Below are positions 17,736 to 25,371 of a stretch of 35,769 nt of DNA, in pieces. This stretch comes from Candidatus Omnitrophota bacterium (GTDB lineage Bacteria; Omnitrophota; Gorgyraeia; Zapsychrales; Fredricksoniimonadaceae), in the NCBI GenBank assembly GCA_015234065.1, contig JADFWS010000005.1, forward strand, positions 1-35,769, written 5' to 3'. The position numbers were made by a program, and so were the translations under genes. Position 1 is the stretch's first letter; each line of letters opens with the position of its first letter. A model generated the notes under the pieces. It was given only the letters and a program-made list of their open reading frames with translations, was not told the DNA's origin and made no database searches.

Positions 17736-19412
17736 ATGGAAAAACGTTGCGGAATATATGCTCGAGTGTCGACAGAAATGCAGGCCAACATGCGTGACGG
17801 TTCCGTCGATACCCAAATCAGCCAGATGCAAAGTTTCCTCAATTATAAGACCTCTTCGGATTCATCCTGGAAGATCGCCAAAATTTACGCAGAAAAAGGC
17901 AAATCAGGCAAAAATACTGATCGCCCTGAGCTTCAGGAGCTTTTCGCTGATATTAAAGAAAAGAAAGTCAACACCGTTATCTGCACCAAGATCGACCGAA
18001 TCAGCCGCTCTTTGATGGACTTCTACAAAATGACCGAGTTGTTTGAAAAAAACAACGTAGAATTCATTTCGCTTGATGAAAATTTTGATACCTCTACCCC
18101 GATGGGCAAAGCCGCCCTTAAGATCACCCTGGTCTTTGCCGAACTGGAACGAGAACAAACATCCAAAAGAACCAAAGACAAAATGGCGTGGCGAGCAGAG
18201 CAAGGACTTTGGAATGGCGGACAGGTATTGGGTTACGACCTTATCGAGAAAAAACTTGTCCCGAACAAATCCGAAGCCTCGCTTGTAAAATTAATGTTTG
18301 AAAAATACATCGAGCTTGGCTCAGTCATGCAAGTAACCCTTTGGCTCAGCAAGAACGGCTATCGCACCAAGAATTACACCGCTGGAAGAAGTGGACGAAC
18401 TCACGGAGGAAAGAAATTCAGCACTACAACAGTCACTCAAAAACTCAGAAGCCGCGTTTACATCGGTGAAGTGTACAATAAAGGGAAAATCTTCCCCGGC
18501 CAACACGAAGCCATAATCCCCAAAAGTCTCTGGAAACAAGTCAATGCTCTTATCGATAAAAACGCCCCAATCCACAAAAATCCCAAACGTCTCACCCAAC
18601 ACATCTTTATCCTGCAGGGACTCCTCAGATGCGGTTGGTGCAATTCTTATATGACCACCAAATACGCCCATGGGAAAAATGGCTCTCGCCATTACTACTA
18701 TCAATGTACCAAGAACTCTCACGGAGGCAAGGATGGCTGTGAAATGAAGTACGTCCCGGCAGCCAAGGTGGAGCAGGTTGTTTTACAAAAAATACGCTCA
18801 CTCTCTGTGAATAAGGAATTTTTGGATCAGATCGTGGCAAAAGCCAATGAATCAATGGATATAAAATTTGAGGAACTCGTTTCTAGTAAAAAAGGCTATG
18901 AAAATAAACTGGTAGGGATAAAGGGTCAAATATCCAATATTATTGACGTCCTGGCCGCTCAGGGCCTCAAGGATAAGTCTATAGGAGAACGGCTAAACAC
19001 GCTGGAAGAGCAAAGATCTCAATTAGAAGAGACCATCCACCGCATTGGATTTGAATTGGATGAAAAGAAACAAAAAATCTATAACGCAGAAATCGTGCAC
19101 AATTCGCTCAAAAAGTTTAGCCAGATCTACGACAAGGCTAAACCTATGGAAATTAAGGAACTCCTGCCCTATTTCGTCGAAAGCATTGGCTTCACCCCCG
19201 ATGAAATAAAAATAGCCCTTTTCGATCAACCGATCGACAAAGGGCTATTTTCTGTAAACCACTCCAGCGGGTGTTCGCTGGAGTTATCTAAATGGCTCCC
19301 CCGCGAGGGCTCGAACCTCGGACACTGTGGTTACTTTCTGACTCCAATTACTTGGAGAGTCGGACTTTCTCTTAGCCATGACCAAACTAAAGGTTTTAGG
19401 CTGTGGGTGTAA
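17736..19412 (+). CDS. large serine recombinase
   Basis: This is the only long plus-strand gene. The resolvase catalytic domain (about 3-150) has GIYARVSTEMQ with nucleophile Ser12, and IDRISRSLMDFY. A Recombinase domain (about 165-285) starts VLGYDLIEKKLVPNK. A zinc ribbon (about 288-350) has CGWC and two later Cys, and a coiled coil runs from about 380 to 450. Such enzymes integrate and excise elements between unlike att sites. AGGGATA precedes the ATG. The last 40 or so codons read antisense through the 3' exon of tRNA-Asn into its intron (WLPREGSNLGH), beyond a terminator hairpin at 19209..19251, so the natural C-terminus is poorly defined. No repeated tRNA end was found nearby to mark an att pair. 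Confidence 0.92.
   Translation: MEKRCGIYARVSTEMQANMRDGSVDTQISQMQSFLNYKTSSDSSWKIAKIYAEKGKSGKNTDRPELQELFADIKEKKVNTVICTKIDRISRSLMDFYKMTELFEKNNVEFISLDENFDTSTPMGKAALKITLVFAELEREQTSKRTKDKMAWRAEQGLWNGGQVLGYDLIEKKLVPNKSEASLVKLMFEKYIELGSVMQVTLWLSKNGYRTKNYTAGRSGRTHGGKKFSTTTVTQKLRSRVYIGEVYNKGKIFPGQHEAIIPKSLWKQVNALIDKNAPIHKNPKRLTQHIFILQGLLRCGWCNSYMTTKYAHGKNGSRHYYYQCTKNSHGGKDGCEMKYVPAAKVEQVVLQKIRSLSVNKEFLDQIVAKANESMDIKFEELVSSKKGYENKLVGIKGQISNIIDVLAAQGLKDKSIGERLNTLEEQRSQLEETIHRIGFELDEKKQKIYNAEIVHNSLKKFSQIYDKAKPMEIKELLPYFVESIGFTPDEIKIALFDQPIDKGLFSVNHSSGCSLELSKWLPREGSNLGHCGYFLTPITWRVGLSLSHDQTKGFRLWV
19209..19251. terminator. bidirectional terminator between recombinase and tRNA-Asn
   Basis: AAAATAGCCCTTT and AAAGGGCTATTTT form a perfect 13-bp stem, with a further TCGAT/ATCGA stem inside the loop. 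T-runs follow on both strands. On the minus strand it would end the tRNA-Asn transcript. On the plus strand it lies inside the annotated end of the recombinase frame. Confidence 0.8.
19261..19284. repeat. 9-bp inverted repeat downstream of tRNA-Asn
   Basis: ACTCCAGCG and CGCTGGAGT form a perfect hairpin with a 6-nt loop. It begins 8 nt after the encoded CCA of tRNA-Asn and lies between the tRNA and the terminator. It may be a tRNA 3'-processing element or part of a recombinase site. Confidence 0.6.
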
Positions 19413-19911
19413 AGTCTCTGCACTTGCCCATTGCTTCTTTCAAAGCAACTGCTAGCTCAGGATTGACCCCGCTTAGGCGAGGCTTTTCCTGACTTAGCCC
19501 ACTTATCACTCCGGTATTTCTACCGAAGGCTGCTAACTTTTAGCATGAAGTTCTCGATGGCAATTGGCGCACAAAATCATGCATTTACCCAACTCGACTT
19601 TAACCCGCTCCCAACTGCGTGAATAACCCCTGCTGGAAACATTAAAATCTTTTTGGGCCGGATCAACATGATGAAATTCTAAAGCATCCATACAACGGTC
19701 ATAGCCGCAACTCTCGCATCTGCCGCCTTTATAGGCAACAGCCATTTCACGCACCCTCTTGCGACGGGCAGAAACGGCTTTGATGAGATACTCCCGGCGA
19801 TCATTATACGTGCGCTTTTCTTTCATCACGCCCGCCTTTCACCACCTGCGAAGCTTCACTCGAACGAGGCACTTATCGTGACCCGCTCGCCCGCCAAAGG
19901 CGTGCTCGTGA
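19334..19911 (-). ncRNA. group I intron (tRNA type, probably IC3) with HNH insert
   Basis: The 578-nt intron contains the conserved group I core elements in order on the minus strand. Q is AATCCTGAGC at about 19462..19453. R is GTGCAGAGACT at about 19423..19413. S is AAGAGAAAGTCC at about 19373..19362. An AAGCAAT-type stem between Q and R is P6, and the final base is G. The short core and tRNA anticodon-loop location fit subgroup IC3. The region between the 5' splice site and Q carries the HNH gene. I did not resolve the P1 guide pairing with the 5' exon. Confidence 0.9.
19533..19829 (-). CDS. HNH homing endonuclease in the tRNA-Asn intron
   Basis: This 98-aa protein has a basic N-terminus (YNDRREYLIKAVSARRKRVREM), a zinc pair CESCG, an HNH core ALEFHHVDPAQKDF, GYSRSWERVKVELGKC, a second zinc pair CANCH and a final HRELH. 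This is the compact HNH type common as a free-standing or intron-borne endonuclease. Its location in the peripheral region of a group I intron, on the intron's coding strand, indicates a homing role: cutting intronless tRNA-Asn alleles. All HNH and zinc residues are present, so it appears active. The start could be either of two nearby ATG codons. Confidence 0.85.
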   Translation of the reverse strand: MMKEKRTYNDRREYLIKAVSARRKRVREMAVAYKGGRCESCGYDRCMDALEFHHVDPAQKDFNVSSRGYSRSWERVKVELGKCMILCANCHRELHAKS

Positions 19912-20010
19912 ACAGCCACATGCTCTACCAACTGAGCTACAGGGGAATAAAACTGTAAAGAGCGATCCTTTTTGCCAAGACTTGATTGGCAATAAAGCAA
20001 ATGTGTCTGA

Positions 20011-20038
20011 ATTATAACGATAATCTTTCACTTGTCAA
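20011..20038 (-). promoter_or_regulatory. sigma70 promoter of tRNA-Asn
   Basis: The minus strand reads TTGACA (20038..20033), a 16-nt spacer and TATAAT (20016..20011), both hexamers at consensus. The start would be near 20004, about 58 nt before the mature tRNA 5' end. It begins 15 bp past the stop of the last gene of the T4SS-like operon, and I see no terminator between them. Confidence 0.85.
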
Positions 20039-20052
20039 GAAAGAGCAGGCGA

Positions 20053-21294
20053 TTACTTAAACGACACCATCAAGGCATCCGATGATGCCGTTGTTGGCTC
20101 ATGACCTTTCCCTCCCTGAGCGGAAAGAACAGCCCGAGCGGCATCCGCCTCTTTCAACACGTCAGCAAGGATAGAACGAAACCCCTCAGACTCGATCTCT
20201 GAACTCCCTGCTCGAGAGATCACTCCATTAAGATACCCGGCACGAGCCTTCAAAACCTCCCTGAACTCTGACGCCAACTGCGGCAGCCGTTGAGCCTGCT
20301 CCAAAAGCATTGCGGCATCACGATAGTCTTTAATCGCTAATAATCGAGCCTGATAAGATGACAATTTATCAAGAGCGACACCACGTGACGCCTTATCAAT
20401 CGTTAACAGGCTCATAAAGACCACCCCGCTTACCGGAACCCCAGGCAACGATAAATCCAAAGCCGCCCCCGAGACATCCCCTCCGCGAGAATACTTATCC
20501 AGAAGATCATTCCATCTAAGCGCTAACTTTTGACGATAATACTCTATCCTGCCCGGGAGCGTATCTTTCGCCAAAACTTCTTTGTAATCATCATCTGTAA
20601 TAACAACATCCCCTCCGAGAGACACCACCTTATCTGGCAAATCTTTCTCTGCCAATTCAAGTTGCGTTAAAGCATCCCTGACAACATGAATGTTCCTGCG
20701 ACCATCCGCTAAAGAACCCTGACCGTTAAACAATGGAAGAGCATCGAAAGGTTGCAAAGACTGTTTGCACTTCTTCATCGCGATAACCAACCCTTCTCCA
20801 GCATGTTCACGCAAGCAGGCTCGTTCGGATAACATCCGAAATCGATCCTGTTGGCTTTCCGTTCCACGTTCAATATCCGACAACCGCTGCTGCTCAAGAG
20901 CGATCCTTTGAGCAGCAAGAACTCGTAGATGTTTGATGACATCCGCCAAAGCAGGCGCGGAGTACTCGAGTAGTAACAATTGATTCCTGGCCAAACGATA
21001 CTTATCAAAAGAGGCTGGGCTATTAAAAGACTCGTCAAAGATCTTTTGAAAAGACCCGTCGAAATCATATAAATCCTTATCCCGGCTCAGGGTTCCAGTA
21101 ACAAAAGAATCCATATCGGAAAGCTTATAATCATTTTGACGGCTACTTAAACCTGACGATAAAAAATAGCTCCCTGTCCGATCGTTTTCGATTGCGGCAT
21201 GAAGCTTGGTGCCGGCACCCGCCCCCTGGACAAAAATATCCGGCCAGGCGTTCTCAGAAAAACAAATCAGAATAAAAATTACAAAACCGATCAT
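20053..21294 (-). CDS. exported protein of unknown function, last gene of the T4SS-like operon
   Basis: This 413-aa protein has a short signal peptide (about 1-18, FVIFILICFSENAWP). The mature part is largely helical. There is a coiled coil at about 110-150 (LRVLAAQRIALEQQRLSDIERG), a Cys pair in ACLREHAGEGLVIAMKKC (about 158-177) that could be disulphide-linked, and a helical C-terminal half (about 310-395). No family is recognised. It starts 29 bp after mazF on the same strand, so it is probably cotranscribed. F-type systems encode several exported Cys-containing proteins (TraU, TraH, TraN), but I see no convincing match to them. A periplasmic part of the machine is the most likely role, from position only. 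Confidence 0.7.
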   Translation of the reverse strand: MIGFVIFILICFSENAWPDIFVQGAGAGTKLHAAIENDRTGSYFLSSGLSSRQNDYKLSDMDSFVTGTLSRDKDLYDFDGSFQKIFDESFNSPASFDKYRLARNQLLLLEYSAPALADVIKHLRVLAAQRIALEQQRLSDIERGTESQQDRFRMLSERACLREHAGEGLVIAMKKCKQSLQPFDALPLFNGQGSLADGRRNIHVVRDALTQLELAEKDLPDKVVSLGGDVVITDDDYKEVLAKDTLPGRIEYYRQKLALRWNDLLDKYSRGGDVSGAALDLSLPGVPVSGVVFMSLLTIDKASRGVALDKLSSYQARLLAIKDYRDAAMLLEQAQRLPQLASEFREVLKARAGYLNGVISRAGSSEIESEGFRSILADVLKEADAARAVLSAQGGKGHEPTTASSDALMVSFK

Positions 21295-21323
21295 CCTTGG
21301 TCCGTTGTTTAACAGGAAAGCGA

Positions 21324-21674
21324 CTACTCCAAGATCAAGAACTTAAGATTCTCCATCAATTTCTCAGCCTGGTCACGAGAGATCCGGCCGATATGTTTAA
21401 TAATACGCCGATTATCGATCGCTCTGATCTGATCGACCATAATGTCAGAATTTCTCATTCCCGGAAGTTTATCATCGAGATGAACCCTTAGAACCCGCAT
21501 TTCCAAGTCCACGTTTGTAGTCAACGGGCAAATGATGGTGCTAAGATGCCGACCATTCAATAGATCAGACTGAACAACAACAACAGGCCTTACCTTTCCC
21601 GGTTCAGTGCCGATACCAGGCTCAAGATCCGCCAAATAAATATGAAACTTCTCAATATTTCGGCAACGGGTCAT
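21324..21674 (-). CDS. mazF: MazF/PemK-family endoribonuclease toxin
   Basis: This 116-aa protein starts in FHIYLADLEPGIGTEPGKVRPVVVVQSD, the first strands of the PemK/MazF barrel. It continues with STIICPLTT and LPGMRNSDIMVDQIRAIDNRRI, where the catalytic Arg and the Thr/Ser of the family normally lie. MazF toxins cut mRNA at short motifs. Its start overlaps the end of the antitoxin gene by 23 bp, with GGAAG upstream, as is usual for translational coupling of a TA pair. The pair interrupts an otherwise secretory operon. Confidence 0.9.
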   Translation of the reverse strand: MTRCRNIEKFHIYLADLEPGIGTEPGKVRPVVVVQSDLLNGRHLSTIICPLTTNVDLEMRVLRVHLDDKLPGMRNSDIMVDQIRAIDNRRIIKHIGRISRDQAEKLMENLKFLILE

Positions 21675-21891
21675 TTAGGGCTTCCATTTCTTTCAAGACA
21701 TCCATCGAATCCGCCATCACACGACCGGACTCGTAATGCAGTACCTTTTTAAGCATACGCCTCCGATTAAAAGCATTGAACATTCTTAGGGCGTCATTGA
21801 TATAACCATTCCTCGACATCTTCAGCTCTTTAACGACCTTATCCGTCTCCATCAAGACATCTTCATTTAACTTTAATGATAACATGCGCAT
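21652..21891 (-). CDS. ribbon-helix-helix antitoxin partner of MazF
   Basis: From the chosen ATG at 21891 the product has 79 residues. The N-terminus MLSLKLNEDVLMETDKVVKELKMSRNGYINDAL is a ribbon-helix-helix DNA-binding domain: a beta strand, then two helices. The C-terminal tail (MADSMDVLKEMEALNDP) would wrap the toxin. An ATG at 21903 is also open, but GGAGG lies 5 nt before 21891, which supports the shorter form. It should bind the palindrome at 21897..21935 and repress its own promoter. Confidence 0.85.
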   Translation of the reverse strand: MRMLSLKLNEDVLMETDKVVKELKMSRNGYINDALRMFNAFNRRRMLKKVLHYESGRVMADSMDVLKEMEALNDPLPKY

Positions 21892-21896
21892 ATTCG

Positions 21897-21935
21897 CCTC
21901 CATTGGTATATACTATTAGTATATACCAATGGAGG
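21897..21935. promoter_or_regulatory. 39-bp perfect palindrome, antitoxin operator
   Basis: CCTCCATTGGTATATACTA, a central T, then TAGTATATACCAATGGAGG form a 19+1+19 perfect palindrome. It covers part of the spacer, the -10 hexamer and the antitoxin ribosome binding site, so a bound RHH antitoxin would block polymerase. In RNA the same sequence could form a hairpin hiding the GGAGG. RHH antitoxins bind paired palindromic half-sites, which fits. Confidence 0.85.
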
Positions 21936-21946
21936 ACCTCTGTCAA
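21918..21946 (-). promoter_or_regulatory. sigma70 promoter of the antitoxin-mazF pair
   Basis: TTGACA (21946..21941), a 17-nt spacer and TATACT (21923..21918) form a near-consensus promoter. The -35 hexamer contains the stop codon of the upstream PilO-like gene, so the TA pair and the following gene can be transcribed apart from the rest of the operon. Confidence 0.8.
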
Positions 21947-22413
21947 ACCCCCAATACCCTCAATTCGATCGATATCGAATCCTTTTCTTGGATCATTTTA
22001 TCGACCATAAAAGGGACCAGATCAGACGAACTGTCAAGCGCCGACAACAAAGACAACAACACCCCGCGATTTGCTATACGAGAAAAAACAACCTTAACCC
22101 TGGCTTCATTCAAGCCTTCAATTTTTGACGATGAAAATAGAGGAGTGCTCCCTTCCATAGATAGGCCAAGAGCATACACCCTTGACAGCGCCGTCATATC
22201 ATCAATTAAGTCCTTATAGGCAACATCCAGATCGTTCGGCTGAACACTCCTTAACCGCAGCAATCGCTCTTCATTCTTCTTCAAAACATTGATGCCAGCC
22301 TCCAAATCCTTCGCCTTTAGAGAATAAGACTGGAACACACTCCATTTCCCGCCGCCAAAACATAAACTACCTAAGAAAACGAATACCAGGATCAGATCAA
22401 ATGCCTTTTTCAT
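21943..22413 (-). CDS. PilO/GspM-like protein (module 2, in the T4SS operon)
   Basis: The protein has 156 residues with one N-terminal membrane helix (about 5-21, FDLILVFVFLGSLCFGG). A coiled coil follows (about 30-60, LKAKDLEAGINVLKKNEERLLRLRS), then a periplasmic alpha/beta domain ending SIELRVLGV. Topology and position after a PilN/GspL-like gene suggest PilO or GspM. PilP of IncI-type thin pili, also about 150 aa and encoded two genes after the secretin, is an alternative. It overlaps the upstream gene by four bases. Confidence 0.6.
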   Translation of the reverse strand: MKKAFDLILVFVFLGSLCFGGGKWSVFQSYSLKAKDLEAGINVLKKNEERLLRLRSVQPNDLDVAYKDLIDDMTALSRVYALGLSMEGSTPLFSSSKIEGLNEARVKVVFSRIANRGVLLSLLSALDSSSDLVPFMVDKMIQEKDSISIELRVLGV

Positions 22414-23579
22414 ATCGATACCGAACCTCTCCGGTAAACTATACGCACCGCGGGAAAACCGGCATAAAGCTCATTTGTGACTGTTGCCTCCTTCAAGATT
22501 CCACGGCCATCAAGAACGCCATCTTCGCCTTTAACGACCAATGCCGATATCACTCCCTCCCCATCCATGGTGCCACTCCAAACAACGTCATGTATTTTCC
22601 ATCCATTGGGCAGGGAGGACAGAAGATCGGAAAAAGAACCTTCCCAACTTATAGGATGCCCGAAGCGAACACGCTGTTGATATGTCCTGGCAGTAAGGTC
22701 ATTTATTGCCTCATGCAACCGACGCTCTTCAGCGGAGAGACCTTCCGTTCTTTTCATAACTTCAGAAGCCATCATGGACATTGCCATCACGAAACACAGC
22801 ACACCTATCAAAATCAAGGCCGGCAGCGAATATTGCACAGCCAGGCGCTGGCGCGTCTCCCTCCTCTTTCTGGCGACCTCTTCAAGTGGCGACGAAAAAT
22901 GAACCCCGAATTTGGCTTTCTGAAGAACATCCAATAATGGGTCACTGTCGCCCGATCTGAAAATATCAGCCGTACGACCCTGCTGAACCGACTCAGACAA
23001 AAACGCCTGATGATCAGATAATATCTTTACTAAACTACGATGCTTCGTCCGCTCCAACAATCGCTTTTCGCTTCGCCTGACCTCCTCCGCTAAACGCTCA
23101 CCATCCTGAAAGACAAGCTCCCTCGTCTCAATGATCCCCATGCCATCCAAAACTGTCATAAAAACCCGTTCACCGGCATCATTCACTACAATATATGCCG
23201 CCGATTCAAGCGCAACTCCCTGTGACAACAACGACGACCTTACTGCCATGCCATACGGCACGCATATTCTTATCGAACCTTTTGGAAAGAGCTCATACGC
23301 CCACTGCAGGGCCTCTTCTCTCGCCCCCATTAATACAGATATCCCTCCCTTCAATCGCTCCTGGCGAACAATAAACCCTCCAGGGAATACTGCACCGGGA
23401 GTATCTTTACCATCCTTCATTCTTTCCTGACGATACTCAACATTCCCAAGAAGCAATGCAACATTCTTACTGCCGAGAAAGTCCTCCTTCTTGACTTCAT
23501 CAAACAAGCGCCATTGCCAACTCCCATCACGAACGATACAAAGACCTCGATCTGTAAGGATATATGATTCCATGGTCAT
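22410..23579 (-). CDS. PilMN/GspL-like or IncI PilO-like membrane protein (module 2)
   Basis: The 389-residue protein has a cytoplasmic domain (1-245), a single membrane helix (about 250-272, SLPALILIGVLCFVMAMSMM), then a coiled coil and a PilN-type periplasmic domain ending FPAVRIVYRRGSVSI. This mirrors the PilMN fusion at 12960..14321, but the actin-fold motifs are weaker and the cytoplasmic part is shorter. The large PilO of IncI thin pili, encoded right after the secretin, has similar size and topology. It overlaps both neighbours by four bases, so it belongs to the secretin complex of this operon. Confidence 0.65.
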   Translation of the reverse strand: MTMESYILTDRGLCIVRDGSWQWRLFDEVKKEDFLGSKNVALLLGNVEYRQERMKDGKDTPGAVFPGGFIVRQERLKGGISVLMGAREEALQWAYELFPKGSIRICVPYGMAVRSSLLSQGVALESAAYIVVNDAGERVFMTVLDGMGIIETRELVFQDGERLAEEVRRSEKRLLERTKHRSLVKILSDHQAFLSESVQQGRTADIFRSGDSDPLLDVLQKAKFGVHFSSPLEEVARKRRETRQRLAVQYSLPALILIGVLCFVMAMSMMASEVMKRTEGLSAEERRLHEAINDLTARTYQQRVRFGHPISWEGSFSDLLSSLPNGWKIHDVVWSGTMDGEGVISALVVKGEDGVLDGRGILKEATVTNELYAGFPAVRIVYRRGSVSI

Positions 23580-24961
23580 CCCTGCCTGGGAGTGATCATT
23601 ATCACCAGCTCCACCCTAGAGCGCTTTACTGTTTCATAAGAAAAGAGCCTGCCCAGCAAAGGCAAGCGCCCAAGAACAGGAACACCCGAATGCTGTTTAC
23701 TGGCATTCCTTGTGATCAGGCCTCCGATCACAGCCGTTTCACACCCTTTAAGTCTGACCATCGTATTCATGGATTTCATTGACGTTTCCGGAGCCTCAAG
23801 ATGACTTCCATTACCGAGCGAAATAGAACGGATATCATCCACACTGCTCACGACCGGTGTAACATTAAGAAAAATCTCATCTCCTACCATATTGCCCACG
23901 ATCTGCAATGTAACTCCTCCATGAACTTCCCCCAATGAGCCGCTTACAATAGTCCCGCCCGACTGAATAGTTTCAATATTGGAAGACTCGACATAAGAAC
24001 GAGTTGATCCCACTTGAATATTTGCCACTGTATTATTCAGCATTGCGATCCGCGGCTGTGATACAACCTCAACCCTGCCATATGAATCCAACGCGCGCAA
24101 AAGCATGTTTACCCCCTTTTGCGTGTCTCCCGAGCCCTCCTTATCGGCTGAGCCGGACAAGGTGAATGCGCCTGCCGCCGGTAAATTCTCTGAGGTCATG
24201 CTTGACACCGCCCTTAGCCCTTTAAGATCAGCACTGCCCATCAAAGCTGCCCAATCGATGCCCAGCTTATGTTCATTCGATAGCTCAACCTCGACCACTT
24301 TCACATCCACCAGGATCTGACGGCTAACGCGGCGATTCAACTCATCAATGAACCCCTCCACTGTCTGCAGGACAACCGGGGTATCAGTCACCAACAGCAC
24401 CCCTCCCACCCGGTTCAACGACATGCTTCCAGATGGAGACAACAAAGCCCTTACATTACGTTCGGTGTCCTCCCAAAATGACAAACGCTGAGCGCTATTT
24501 TCAACGACCACCTTGGTGCCAACCTTAACTCTTGAAGACTTCTTATCTGAAACACCCGAGCTATCTGTAAGGCTTTCATTGCTGGTCAACGTATCAAGCT
24601 GCTGTTCAACAGGAGGCAGTGCCAAGCGGAACACTTTGCTTTCCACCGCCAAGATCACCAGGTCCGAAGCATTGACCTTAAATCCGTATCCCCGAGAATA
24701 AAGAATGACATTTAAAGCCCTCGCGATCGGGGCATCATACAGATCAATATCAACATCAAAATCCTCAACTCCTTTACTCAATACCAATCCTTTACCTGCA
24801 ATCTCGGCAACGCTTTTAAGCGCTTCAGTCGACCTAAAAGTCCCCTTCATCGAAACCGGCCTTAACAACTCCGGTGCGATACCCGCGGTCTGCGCAGCTA
24901 ACAAAATCCCAGGGAAAACCATCAGAGACACAAGCCAGACAGAAATATACAATCTCTTCAT
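23576..24961 (-). CDS. secretin, PilN/GspD family (module 2, in the T4SS operon)
   Basis: The protein has 461 residues. After a signal peptide at 1-22 comes an STN-like N0 domain (about 44-110, VDIDLYDAPIARALNVILYSRG). A Ser-rich linker leads to one N-type ring domain (about 165-225, MSLNRVGGVLLVTDTPVV). The secretin domain follows (about 225-461) with RIAMLNNTVANIQVG and VPVLGRLPLLGRLFS. It has two fewer ring domains than the secretin at 14329..15966, and resembles secretins of type IVb/IncI thin pili. F-type T4SS do not encode a full secretin (TraK resembles only its N-domains), so its presence between traC and a PilMN/PilO pair is unusual. It overlaps both neighbours by four bases. Confidence 0.9.
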   Translation of the reverse strand: MKRLYISVWLVSLMVFPGILLAAQTAGIAPELLRPVSMKGTFRSTEALKSVAEIAGKGLVLSKGVEDFDVDIDLYDAPIARALNVILYSRGYGFKVNASDLVILAVESKVFRLALPPVEQQLDTLTSNESLTDSSGVSDKKSSRVKVGTKVVVENSAQRLSFWEDTERNVRALLSPSGSMSLNRVGGVLLVTDTPVVLQTVEGFIDELNRRVSRQILVDVKVVEVELSNEHKLGIDWAALMGSADLKGLRAVSSMTSENLPAAGAFTLSGSADKEGSGDTQKGVNMLLRALDSYGRVEVVSQPRIAMLNNTVANIQVGSTRSYVESSNIETIQSGGTIVSGSLGEVHGGVTLQIVGNMVGDEIFLNVTPVVSSVDDIRSISLGNGSHLEAPETSMKSMNTMVRLKGCETAVIGGLITRNASKQHSGVPVLGRLPLLGRLFSYETVKRSRVELVIMITPRQG

Positions 24962-25371
24962 TTGATCAACCTTTCGTTTTGGCTAAAGCGAGGCAATGCC
25001 GTAATATCAACCGCCAAGACCTCAGCATGTTGAACCCCCTGGCTTACATCAGTGAGCAGAGGAAATCCTCCGGCTCTTTTCCACTCACCAGGCGTGATAA
25101 TAACAAGCTCATTATGTTCGGGATACATAATCCCGCCTTGAACATGTGCCGGGATACGTACATCCTGAACCAGCGGCGCAGCCCAACTGCCTCCACTCAG
25201 ATAGGGGAACCCGTTCCCATTCATCCCTTCAGCCATTTTGCCCAGATTTTCTTTAACCCCTTGCCGGTATCCTTCATCATATGCCACTGTCGATAGAGGA
25301 ACTCCCGAGGAAACACAACCGCCCAACCCTCCCGCCAACATCGTCATGATCAATAATCTAACGAATCCCAT
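24958..25371 (-). CDS. outer-membrane lipoprotein, TraV/DotC-like tail
   Basis: The protein has 137 residues with a lipobox LGGC at residues 16-19. The mature part contains YDEGYRQGVKENL, then a short domain VQDVRIPAHVQGGIMYPEHN followed by ELVIITPGEW. That domain recalls the C-terminal strand segment of TraV and Dot-type T4SS lipoproteins, which line the outer-membrane core complex. It starts within the last 14 bases of traC and overlaps the secretin start. It could be a secretin pilotin or a second TraV-like core protein. The lipoprotein call is firm. The family is tentative. Confidence 0.65.
   Translation of the reverse strand: MGFVRLLIMTMLAGGLGGCVSSGVPLSTVAYDEGYRQGVKENLGKMAEGMNGNGFPYLSGGSWAAPLVQDVRIPAHVQGGIMYPEHNELVIITPGEWKRAGGFPLLTDVSQGVQHAEVLAVDITALPRFSQNERLIK

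Larger units (their letters stand above)
19293..19946 (-). tRNA. tRNA-Asn(GUU), interrupted by a group I intron
   Basis: Exon 1 is 19946..19912 and exon 2 is 19333..19293. Joined, they give a 76-nt tRNA including an encoded CCA. The acceptor stem TCCCCTG pairs with CGGGGGA, the D arm is GCTC/GAGC, the anticodon stem TGTGG pairs with CCACA around loop CTGTTAA, and the T arm is CGAGG/CCTCG with TTCGAGC. The anticodon is GUU. The intron falls between anticodon positions 35 and 36, with U before it and G at its end as group I splicing requires. The tRNA cannot be made without splicing. The 3' exon lies antisense under the end of the serine recombinase frame. Confidence 0.92.
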
